From Lachnospiraceae bacterium (GTDB taxonomy: Bacteria > Bacillota > Clostridia > Lachnospirales > Lachnospiraceae), in the NCBI GenBank assembly GCA_024403355.1, contig JAKSRW010000002.1, positions 1 through 64,000 on the forward strand: DNA of 64,000 nt. The letters are read 5' to 3'. Every line of letters begins with the position of its first letter. Positions within the stretch are counted from its first letter, which is position 1. Both the position numbers and the translations under genes were made by a program. The notes beneath the pieces are model-generated. The model made no database searches, was not told the DNA's origin, and saw nothing but the letters and a program-made list of their open reading frames with translations. Positions 27,453 through 35,512 of the stretch are shown in pieces.

Positions 27453-29039
27453 ATGAGACAAAAACTTGAAAATTTTTTGAATAATAATTCGAAAATTCTA
27501 AAGTGGATTACTGCCTCAGTTTTTATCTGGGGCCTTATAGCCCATGGTTTTATGTTTTTTAACAAAATATCCTACCATGATGATGCGATGAATCTTTACG
27601 CTATTGGTGTGACAGTTTCATCAGGGCGTTGGATGCTTTATTTGATGCGTGAGATAGCAGAGGTTTTGTTCGGAAGCTCTTTGTATAGTATTCCGCTGTT
27701 TAATGGTATTACATCATTACTTTTGCTGTCAGTGATTGTTTTTTATGTTGTTAGATTGCTTGATATCAAAAAGACAATGCATGTTGTTCTTTTGAGCGGG
27801 TGTCTGGTAACATTTCCGCAGATTACGGGAATGTTTGGATATATGTTTACAGCACCATATTATTTGCTTGGAACACTTTTGGGAATAATGGGTGTGTACA
27901 GAATTCGGGACAAGAAGCCTACTGCATTGAATTACGTTGGGGCGGTAATACTAATGGCATGTTCAGTAGGAACTTATCAGGCCAATATTGCGGTAATTCT
28001 TTCTATGATGGTTATGCTTTTGATTCATGATGAAATAGTGGGGCAACAGTTAGAAAGAAATTCAAACACGCTGAAAATGTTTATTATCAGATGCATTAAG
28101 CTTGTGGGGATAGCGCTTGCTTTTTTGCTTGTTTATCTGGGATTAGAACAGCTTTTTTTGTATTTACGAGGGGAAGCATTAAATGATTACCAGAATATAA
28201 ACACCTTCGGAATGACCTCTTTCTCGGGATATCTTGAACGCATAGTGACTGCATATAAAGAATTCTTTTGGCCTACAGTTGACAGCGGGGCAAGGCAGGC
28301 ATTTCCTTTTATCTCGAACGCTATGTATAAGGTCCTTATACTTGTATATATTGTTTTGATGCTGTTCCCATTACTGGACAAGAGAAAACGCAATATAAGT
28401 AAAGGCAGAGTTATTTTTTTGATGATAGTAATGCCGCTGGCATGCAACTTTATTTTTGTTATGTGTGATATAACGAATGTTCATGCGGTAATGATTTATG
28501 GATGCGCGATGTTTTTCCCGTGCCTTATTATGCTTCTTGAACACTATGATTTTGAGATTCAAAGTAGGCTTATTTCTTTTAAGAAAATAGGCGTGTTTTC
28601 GGCTGTGGTTTTGTTGCTGATAAATATATGTTACATCAGATATTCAAACACATGTTATTTGAAGGCAGAAATTGTGCAGAGTCAGTTCATAAGTTATGCA
28701 AACAACCTGATTATGCGAATTGAGGAAACAGAGGGCTATGAGCCGGATATGATGGTAGCATATGTAGGTGAAGATAGGAAGCTGATGCTTGATTACTATA
28801 TGGGAGAGGATATGTTTTATATCAGTTCGAATCCCTATAATTTTTCTTCTGTTACAAATGATTATGCATGGCGTCAGACTATGGCTTTGTGGTGTGGATT
28901 TAATCCATATGTCATTAACTACGCATCGGAATTTGAGAAAAATGAAACGGTTAGACAAATGCCCGTATATCCGATGAATGGTTCTATAAAGGTTGTTGAT
29001 GGTGTACTTGTGGTTAAGTTTGCTGACACTAATTATTAA
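27453..29039 (+). CDS. GtrII-like membrane glucosyltransferase
   Basis: This 528-residue polytopic protein begins with a short cytoplasmic tail, a helix and then FNKISYHDDAMNLYAIG, the acidic first-loop pattern of the glucosyltransferase GtrII family (GT-C). About ten further hydrophobic segments and a C-terminal extracytoplasmic tail follow. It would add glucose or a similar sugar from a polyprenyl carrier to the exported polymer. AAGGAG precedes the start. It is the last recognisable gene of the cluster. Confidence 0.78.
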   Translation: MRQKLENFLNNNSKILKWITASVFIWGLIAHGFMFFNKISYHDDAMNLYAIGVTVSSGRWMLYLMREIAEVLFGSSLYSIPLFNGITSLLLLSVIVFYVVRLLDIKKTMHVVLLSGCLVTFPQITGMFGYMFTAPYYLLGTLLGIMGVYRIRDKKPTALNYVGAVILMACSVGTYQANIAVILSMMVMLLIHDEIVGQQLERNSNTLKMFIIRCIKLVGIALAFLLVYLGLEQLFLYLRGEALNDYQNINTFGMTSFSGYLERIVTAYKEFFWPTVDSGARQAFPFISNAMYKVLILVYIVLMLFPLLDKRKRNISKGRVIFLMIVMPLACNFIFVMCDITNVHAVMIYGCAMFFPCLIMLLEHYDFEIQSRLISFKKIGVFSAVVLLLINICYIRYSNTCYLKAEIVQSQFISYANNLIMRIEETEGYEPDMMVAYVGEDRKLMLDYYMGEDMFYISSNPYNFSSVTNDYAWRQTMALWCGFNPYVINYASEFEKNETVRQMPVYPMNGSIKVVDGVLVVKFADTNY

Positions 29040-29055
29040 CTCGGAAAGGAGCACT

Positions 29056-29688
29056 ATGGTAAATTCAATAACGCTTTTTGATAATCAAAATACACAATTT
29101 ACGAGCTCCGTTTCTGAAAGTAAGCTTCGTGCACAGATATCTAATTTAGAGAATCAGCGTGAGCTTGAACTTCGTTCACAAAAGCAGAGTGGAGTTAATT
29201 ATGGCTCGGACAATGGTGGAGAATCAGTAAGTAGTCGAGTGCAAAATCTTGAGAACCGGCTTGATCAGCTTTCGAATCAGCTGAGAAAGCTTGAACAACA
29301 GAGGTCGTCTATTACCACCGAACGCAAATCTCCAAACGAATGCGAAACCTGCAAGAACCGCAAATATCAGGATGGTTCCGATGAGATGGTTTCATTCAAA
29401 AGCCCGGCACATATTTCGCCTCGGGCGGCCGGAAGTGCAGTTCGTGCCCATGAGCAGGAGCATGTGGCAAATGCTTATAAAAAGGCCAACGAGGGGAATG
29501 GAAAGGTGATTCAGGCGAGCGTACAGATTCATACAGCAATATGCCCTGAATGTGGAAGGTCTTATGTCGCAGGCGGAACCACCAGTACGCAAATAAAATA
29601 TTATAACGAGGATAATCCATATCAGCAGGATTTGAAGAAGCAGGATGAGAGTAAATATGCGGGGATGAATATTAATGCAGAGCTTTAA
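29056..29688 (+). CDS. SprA-family HExxH protein
   Basis: The start at 29056 follows AAAGGA and gives 210 residues. A glutamine-rich coiled coil covers about 20-90 and a CETC pair lies near 96. The motif RAHEQEHVANA near 136 contains HExxH and is like the SprA-related putative metalloprotease family. A second cysteine pair CPEC lies near 165. There is no signal peptide. It starts 16 bp after the polysaccharide cluster and may be read from the same transcript; a role in that pathway is not shown. Confidence 0.65.
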   Translation: MVNSITLFDNQNTQFTSSVSESKLRAQISNLENQRELELRSQKQSGVNYGSDNGGESVSSRVQNLENRLDQLSNQLRKLEQQRSSITTERKSPNECETCKNRKYQDGSDEMVSFKSPAHISPRAAGSAVRAHEQEHVANAYKKANEGNGKVIQASVQIHTAICPECGRSYVAGGTTSTQIKYYNEDNPYQQDLKKQDESKYAGMNINAEL

Positions 29689-29696
29689 TATTCCCT

Positions 29697-29725
29697 TTGC
29701 CAGTTTTCGCATTCTGTGTTATTAT
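29697..29725 (+). promoter_or_regulatory. Promoter of zinc-ribbon gene
   Basis: TTGCCA (29697-29702), a 17-bp spacer and TATTAT (29720-29725) precede the gene at 29785 by about 60 bp. Confidence 0.55.
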
Positions 29726-29784
29726 AATAGATAAGCGGCAAGTGTATAATTTACATATTGCTTAATTCAGAAAGGAGCCAGTTA

Positions 29785-30285
29785 ATGAACAGTTATTATA
29801 GCGGAAATGATGAAGATTCCAATGTTTGTCAGGTTTGCGGGGCTCAGCTTTGGGCGACATCCTCGACATGTCCGGGCTGCGGAGCAAAGATTGAGTATAA
29901 AAGTAAGAGTCGTAGTGTGAATAACAGTAGTCTTGGAGCGAATGCAGGCAAAACGGATGCGTTTGCACCATCGAACGGTCCGGCTCCGAAGAAAAAGTTT
30001 GTGGATGACGGAACCAGCAGCGCGTTTGGAACCCCTTATGCCAGAGGTGCATACGACAAGCGGCCTGAGGATGAGAAAAAGAAAAGCTACGGAGGCAGAG
30101 GTATTCCGATAGGAACTATTATTGTAGTGCTTATTATTGCTGCGGCTATCGGAGTAGCGGTATATTTCGGAAGCCAGTATGCAGGCAAAGCGGTGGATGA
30201 GCGTTTGACTGAGGAGACTCAGAAGGGTCAGGTTTACGAGGAGCTGGATAAAAGCAGTATAGACCCGAGCAGATCGAGAAATTGA
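29785..30285 (+). CDS. Zinc-ribbon single-pass membrane protein
   Basis: This 166-residue protein starts at 29785 behind GGAG. It has a double CxxC zinc ribbon (CQVCGAQ and CPGCGAK, residues ~13-33), a low-complexity Ser/Asn/Lys linker, one membrane helix (about 112-132, IGTIIVVLIIAAAIGVAVYF) and a short charged tail. No specific function is recognised. It has its own promoter. Confidence 0.7.
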   Translation: MNSYYSGNDEDSNVCQVCGAQLWATSSTCPGCGAKIEYKSKSRSVNNSSLGANAGKTDAFAPSNGPAPKKKFVDDGTSSAFGTPYARGAYDKRPEDEKKKSYGGRGIPIGTIIVVLIIAAAIGVAVYFGSQYAGKAVDERLTEETQKGQVYEELDKSSIDPSRSRN

Positions 30286-30315
30286 AATAAATGTTGATAT
30301 TGTGGTAGACTTTGG

Positions 30316-30413
30316 GTGGTCTCTGGGTGGTCTCTTGGGGACGGGGTCAGTGGTTCATTTTGTGGGCAAAATGAACCACTGACCCCGTCCCCAAGAGACC
30401 ACCCAGAGACCAC
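30316..30413. repeat. Perfect 46-bp inverted repeat
   Basis: Left arm 30316-30361 and right arm 30368-30413 are exact reverse complements separated by GTGGGC. The arm contains two near-copies of GGTGGTCTCT and the block GGGGACGGGGTCAGTGG. No gene overlaps it and no T-run follows, so it is not an ordinary terminator. It resembles REP/REPIN or MITE-type mobile palindromes. It lies 20 bp upstream of the chemoreceptor promoter. Confidence 0.9.
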
Positions 30414-30432
30414 TTCTGTGTCTATCATTTTC

Positions 30433-30461
30433 TTGACAAACCCTGCTTGTTAGGATATTAT
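30433..30461 (+). promoter_or_regulatory. Promoter of chemoreceptor gene
   Basis: TTGACA (30433-30438), 17 bp and TATTAT (30456-30461) give a leader of about 100 nt before the gene at 30568. Confidence 0.7.
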
Positions 30462-30567
30462 TATAGTGTATATTAGTGTGAATAACTATATACTTTAATC
30501 GGTATATGTCATAGAATTAATATATGCATTTTTAGTATTTACTATACTTATTCATGGGGTGAAGCGT

Positions 30568-32763
30568 ATGAGTGCTAAAACGTCCAAAAAGAAGTCGGCG
30601 GCTAAGAAAACCGCTGCAAAGAAGACTGCGGAGAACAAGAAGCCTTCGGTATTTAAGCGTTTGGCGGCTGCTGTTGCGCAGGCGTTTAAAAAGAATGACA
30701 ATGCGAATGTAAAGTTCAGCATTCGCTATAAGATATTGCTCAGCTTTGTTGTGCCTATTATTTTTATCGTCGTTATCGGTGTTGCGGCTTATCGAAAGGC
30801 TGAATCCGGTATGCGCGAGAAGTATGAGGCGTCTACAAAAGAGACTGTAAGAATGGCGGCTTCGCAGATTGACCTCGTTTCTTCATACGTTAAGGGCGAT
30901 GCTACGAAGTATGCTTTCGATAAAGAGCTTAATAAGCTGGTTAAGGGCTTCTATGACGATGATACGCTTCGCTGGAAGAATATCAATGACCAGACTAATT
31001 CGTCTATTATGTCCAGTAAGGCGGGTAACTCCTTCGTCGGACATTTCCACATTATTACACCTTCAAATCTGAAGATGTACTCGACGAAAACCATTACTAC
31101 GAACGGTATCTTCGAGGATTACATTAATTTTGCCAGGGATCCGCAGAATGAGCGTAATGTTATTGCATGGATTGACAGCCATCCCATGATTGATTCGGTG
31201 ATGGGCTTTACCCCTGTAGATGACTATTTCCTGTCATACCAGGCGCTTGCGGAGGATAGAAAGTATCTCGTTGTAATCGATATTTCGATGTCTGCCATGC
31301 AGGATTTCGTTGATGAGATTAATCTCGGAGAGGGCAGCTTTGTCGGAATTGTAACTGCCGGCGGAAAGGAGCTTCTCGGTTCCTCAGCGGTAGATAATGA
31401 GCTTCTTAAGGACAACCCCATGGTTGTGGATTTTGTAAAGCAGGATTTCTACCAGCAGGCACAGGCTGCGATTGAGGAAGACAGCCAGGCAGGTGTAATC
31501 GAGATTAACTACGGCGGTCAGAAATGTCTCTTCTTCTATTCACCCTGCGAGGTGTCAAAGAGCATGATGGTTGCACTGGTTCCCTTGGCAACGGTTACCG
31601 CACAGGCTAAATCAATCAGTGTGCTCACCATTATCATGGTTGCAATTGCGCTGATTGTAGTTCTTTCAATCGGTTTCTATATTACAGCAACCATTCAGAA
31701 CAACGTTCAGCGAGTATCGGGCAGTCTGAACGAGGTGGCAAAGGGTGACCTTACCGTAGGCGTTAATGTTAAGGGTAAGGACGAGTTCCAGAGCCTTGCC
31801 GGTGCGGCCAACGACATGGTTTCCAATACGAAGAAGCTGGTATCCAAGGTGGATGCGGCAGCAGGCGGACTCGAGGAATCTGCGGATGATGTTACAAAGG
31901 CTTCGGAGATTCTCGGAGCGTGCTCAGAGGATATTTCGGATGCTATTTCACTTATTAATAAGGGTATGGAGCGTCAGTCACGTCATGCAAATGAGGTTGT
32001 TGATACTACAGACCACCTTTCGGATGAAATCCGTAACGTTTCCATTCAGGTTGAGAAGGTTAAGGTTATCCTGAAGGAAACAAATGAAATGATTAATGAG
32101 TCAGTGAAGATTATCAGAACTCTCGGTGATAAGGCTCTTGAAACCACCAAGGCTACCGATGCCGTAGGTGATTCGGTTAAGGCTCTTACTGATGAGACCA
32201 TGAAGATTAACAGCTTCGTAGGTGTAATCAAGAAGATTTCTTCACAGACCAGACTTCTTTCGCTTAATGCTTCAATCGAGGCAGCACGTGCGGGTGAATC
32301 CGGACGAGGCTTCGGAGTCGTTGCAGACCAGATTCGTAACCTTGCCGATGATTCATCAAATGCGGCCGGCGAGATTAACAAGCTGGTTGACGGAATTAAC
32401 AGTCAGGCTGAGAGCAGTGCCATTTCGACAGAACAGGCCCGTGATATTGTAGATGAGCAGTCAGAGCTCGTTAACCGTTCAATCGGTATTTTCAATGATA
32501 TGCAGTCGTCTATCGAGACACTTATTAATGGTCTCGGAAGCATCGATTCCGCTACTGTAGCGGCAGATGCGAGACGTGCAGAGGCAGTTACCGCAGTTAG
32601 AAACATTGCAGACATCATTAAGGATAATTCGAATAATATTCAGGTCGTTATGGATGTTGCGGTACAGCTCAAGCAGAATATTGATAATCTGAACCGTACA
32701 GCTAAGCGTCTTGATGAAAGTATGGATGAAATGAAGAGCGAGGTTGCAGTATTTAAGATTTGA
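30568..32763 (+). CDS. Methyl-accepting chemotaxis protein
   Basis: This receptor of about 731 residues has an N-terminal Lys/Ala-rich cytoplasmic tail (residues 1-45), a first membrane helix near 58-78, an extracellular sensor (about 79-345, dCache-like), a second helix near 350-375, HAMP, and a long coiled signalling domain. The hairpin tip SLNASIEAARAGESGRGFG near 575 contacts CheA/CheW. ATG at 30568 follows GGGG by nine bases; a GTG at 30559 overlaps the ribosome site. Ligand unknown. Confidence 0.9.
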   Translation: MSAKTSKKKSAAKKTAAKKTAENKKPSVFKRLAAAVAQAFKKNDNANVKFSIRYKILLSFVVPIIFIVVIGVAAYRKAESGMREKYEASTKETVRMAASQIDLVSSYVKGDATKYAFDKELNKLVKGFYDDDTLRWKNINDQTNSSIMSSKAGNSFVGHFHIITPSNLKMYSTKTITTNGIFEDYINFARDPQNERNVIAWIDSHPMIDSVMGFTPVDDYFLSYQALAEDRKYLVVIDISMSAMQDFVDEINLGEGSFVGIVTAGGKELLGSSAVDNELLKDNPMVVDFVKQDFYQQAQAAIEEDSQAGVIEINYGGQKCLFFYSPCEVSKSMMVALVPLATVTAQAKSISVLTIIMVAIALIVVLSIGFYITATIQNNVQRVSGSLNEVAKGDLTVGVNVKGKDEFQSLAGAANDMVSNTKKLVSKVDAAAGGLEESADDVTKASEILGACSEDISDAISLINKGMERQSRHANEVVDTTDHLSDEIRNVSIQVEKVKVILKETNEMINESVKIIRTLGDKALETTKATDAVGDSVKALTDETMKINSFVGVIKKISSQTRLLSLNASIEAARAGESGRGFGVVADQIRNLADDSSNAAGEINKLVDGINSQAESSAISTEQARDIVDEQSELVNRSIGIFNDMQSSIETLINGLGSIDSATVAADARRAEAVTAVRNIADIIKDNSNNIQVVMDVAVQLKQNIDNLNRTAKRLDESMDEMKSEVAVFKI

Positions 32764-32788
32764 CAAATATCCCTTCAGAAGTTATACT
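32760..32788 (+). promoter_or_regulatory. Promoter overlapping chemoreceptor stop codon
   Basis: TTGACA (32760-32765), 17 bp and TATACT (32783-32788). The -35 box includes the TGA stop of the chemoreceptor gene, so the downstream gene at 32854 has its own promoter despite the short gap. Confidence 0.65.
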
Positions 32789-32853
32789 ATAAACGTATGT
32801 GCTTTTGGAGGGATTTTTATGCCCTTCCGAAAGAAATGGGAGGAAAGTAAGTT

Positions 32854-34026
32854 GTGAGTAAGACAGGCAAAAAAGTGCTTAAGTACGGATTAAATGTGGC
32901 ATTGGTCGTACTGATTACCTGGTTTGCCCTGCATATGATTTTTAAGGACAATGAGCCTGAAAAAATCCTGGAGCAGATTAAAATGGCAGACGCTCGCTGG
33001 TTAATTCTGGCGGCAGTATTAATGTTTTTATTTGCCACATTTGAATCATTTATTCTTAAATATCTGTTTAGCGGACTTAAACAGAAAATTTCTTATGTAA
33101 AATGCTTTTTCCTTGCATGGGTTGAGTTCTTTTACAGTCAGATTACCCCTGGTGCATCAGGTGGACAGCCTGTACAGATTTACTATATGGGTAAATGCGG
33201 AATCAATGGCTTTGTTTCGACAATGGTATGTATGCTTGTTACCCTGACCTACAAGTTTATGCTTGTAATTCTCTGTATTGTGTTCATCATACTCAGACCG
33301 GAGCTTACTATTGTGGCGATTGAGGATGTAATAGTTCTCTTTATCATCGGTGTATTTTTACAGGCAGGTTTTGCTACATTCCTTTTAATAGCTGTTACAA
33401 AGCCCGCATTTGCAAGCTGGATTATCAATACCCTTATTAAATGGGGTATCGGACTTCATATCATCAGACATCCTGAGAAGCTTATTGCAAAGGCGAATGA
33501 GTCATTAAAGCAGTATGACCAGGCATCGGTATTTATTCGCCAGAATAAGCGTGTTCTTCTTAATGTATTCCTGATTACGGCCGTTCAGCGAATGATGTAT
33601 TACATGATTACATATTGTGTAACACAGGCGCTCGGTATTGATTGTAACTGGATTGATGTAGTAGCTATTCAGCTGATGCTTTCAATGGCTGTTGACGCAC
33701 TTCCGCTTCCCGGTGCTGCCGGCGCAAACGAGATTGTATTTAACAGACTTCAGAAGCAGATATTCGGACCTGAAAAGCTTGCCCCCGGACTTCTTCTTAA
33801 CAGAGGTATCACCTATTACCTGCTTGCTCTGACAGGCGGTGTACTTTCACTTATCGGTCATATCTGGGTATTCAGGAGAAAGGTCGGTGAGACGACAAAT
33901 ACTCCCGAGGGCGAAGCCATGATGAACGAAATGATAAAGGAAGCCGAGCAGGATGAGGCTGCGGAGCATGTTCTGATAGATGCTGAGGAGGTCGCTGAGG
34001 CTGTAGAGAAGGCTGACGGAGAATAA
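32854..34026 (+). CDS. Flippase-like membrane protein (LPG synthase TM family)
   Basis: This 390-residue protein has about eight hydrophobic segments and the family features EFFYSQITPGASGGQP near 93 and DALPLPGAAGANE near 285. It matches the UPF0104/MprF N-terminal flippase-like family, whose members move or modify lipids or are linked to glycolipids. GTG start with GGGAGG about 11 bases upstream. The C-terminal ~45 residues are acidic. Function in this organism is not established. Confidence 0.8.
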   Translation: MSKTGKKVLKYGLNVALVVLITWFALHMIFKDNEPEKILEQIKMADARWLILAAVLMFLFATFESFILKYLFSGLKQKISYVKCFFLAWVEFFYSQITPGASGGQPVQIYYMGKCGINGFVSTMVCMLVTLTYKFMLVILCIVFIILRPELTIVAIEDVIVLFIIGVFLQAGFATFLLIAVTKPAFASWIINTLIKWGIGLHIIRHPEKLIAKANESLKQYDQASVFIRQNKRVLLNVFLITAVQRMMYYMITYCVTQALGIDCNWIDVVAIQLMLSMAVDALPLPGAAGANEIVFNRLQKQIFGPEKLAPGLLLNRGITYYLLALTGGVLSLIGHIWVFRRKVGETTNTPEGEAMMNEMIKEAEQDEAAEHVLIDAEEVAEAVEKADGE

Positions 34027-34123
34027 TTCCGGCAAAGAAAATTCTATAATTTTTAAGATAATTAATGGTAGCCGTTTGGCTGCCATTTAATTATAAATAA
34101 TTTAAATTTATTAGGAGGAGATC

Positions 34124-35512
34124 ATGAAACTTACTTACAATGTTGAGGACAAGCCCGGTATAGGCAAAGTTCTTGTATGTGCTCTGCAGCAGCTGCTTGC
34201 GATTCTTGCAGCCACCATCGCTGTGCCTGCAATTACAGGAAACGGAATGTCACAGTCAGCAGCGCTTTTCGGCGCCGGAGTCGGTACACTTGTTTATGTG
34301 CTTTTTACGAAGAGAAAGAGTCCTGTTTTCTTAGGCTCTTCATTTGCGTTCCTGCCGTCACTCGCTGCAGCATTTGCAGGCGGCGTATCTGCATCACTTG
34401 GTTTCTTTGGACTTATCATTGGTGCATTATTTGCAGGACTTGTTTATGTGATTCTTGCTATTATTGTTAAATTTGCAGGTGTTAACTGGGTTAACAAGAT
34501 TATGCCTGTGGTAGTAATCGGACCTACGGTAGCTATCATCGGTCTTTCACTTGCCGGAAATGCAATCGGCGACCTTATGAAGAACGGTGCGGCAGAGGTT
34601 ACATATCCCAATGCTTACGTAAATATTGTCATCGGTCTTCTTACACTTTTTGTTACCATGCTCTGTTCGGTATACGGCAAGAAGATGGCGAAGATGATTC
34701 CCTTTATCATTGGTATCGGTGCAGGCTATATTGTTGCGGTTATTCTTACCTTAATCGGCAATGCTTCAGGTGCAGAGGCATTTCAGCTTATTGATTTCTC
34801 AAAGTTTGAGAATATGCAGTGGGTTCCCGATTTCGCATTTATCAAAGCTTTCAGCGGCGATTTCGTATATGGTGAAGCTGCAAATATGGGCTCATACATC
34901 CTTACAATCATCGTAGGTTACGCGCCTGTAGCCTTCGTAGTTTTCGCAGAGCATATCGCTGACCATAAGAATCTTTCATCTATCATTGAAAAGGACCTTC
35001 TTAAGGAGCCCGGTCTTCACAGAACACTTCTCGGTGACGGCGTAGGTTCAATGGCAGGTGCATTTTTCGGCGGCTGTCCCAATACTACCTACGGTGAGTC
35101 AATCGGCTGTGTAGCTATTTCGGGAAATGCTTCTGTTGTTACAATTATCGCAACTGCGCTTCTTGCAATTGTAGCTTCCTTCTTTGCCCCCTTCGTTACA
35201 CTTCTTGCGACAATACCCAGCTGTGTAATGGGCGGTGTATGTGTGGCTCTGTACGGTTTCATTGCGGTAAGCGGTCTTAAGATGGTTCAGAAGGTGGACC
35301 TTGAGGATAACAGAAATCTTTTCGTAGTATCAATTATCCTGATTTCAGGTATTGGCGGATTCTTCCTCCAGTTTGGTGCGGTTAAGATTCTTACTCCCGC
35401 ATGCTCACTTATCCTTGGTATCATCACATGCCAGATGCTTGGAACAAATAAGAACAGCACTAACTCAGATAATGAGAATAAATCAGTAAAAGAAACAAAG
35501 AAAAAGAAATAA
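34124..35512 (+). CDS. uraA: Uracil/xanthine permease
   Basis: This 462-residue NCS2-family transporter has about 14 membrane segments, AATIAVPAITG near the start, FLGSSFAFLPSL, VVFAEHIADHK near 270 containing the substrate-site Glu, and the family signature around GGCPNTTYGESIG near 318. It probably imports uracil by proton symport. AGGAGG lies just before the start. It overlaps the next start by one base (TAATG). The uracil assignment over xanthine is by overall likeness. Confidence 0.85.
   Translation: MKLTYNVEDKPGIGKVLVCALQQLLAILAATIAVPAITGNGMSQSAALFGAGVGTLVYVLFTKRKSPVFLGSSFAFLPSLAAAFAGGVSASLGFFGLIIGALFAGLVYVILAIIVKFAGVNWVNKIMPVVVIGPTVAIIGLSLAGNAIGDLMKNGAAEVTYPNAYVNIVIGLLTLFVTMLCSVYGKKMAKMIPFIIGIGAGYIVAVILTLIGNASGAEAFQLIDFSKFENMQWVPDFAFIKAFSGDFVYGEAANMGSYILTIIVGYAPVAFVVFAEHIADHKNLSSIIEKDLLKEPGLHRTLLGDGVGSMAGAFFGGCPNTTYGESIGCVAISGNASVVTIIATALLAIVASFFAPFVTLLATIPSCVMGGVCVALYGFIAVSGLKMVQKVDLEDNRNLFVVSIILISGIGGFFLQFGAVKILTPACSLILGIITCQMLGTNKNSTNSDNENKSVKETKKKK

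Noticed and set aside
30316..30413. Ordinary intrinsic terminator for the zinc-ribbon gene
   Set aside because: No T-run follows either arm and the 46-bp perfect arms are far longer than a terminator needs.
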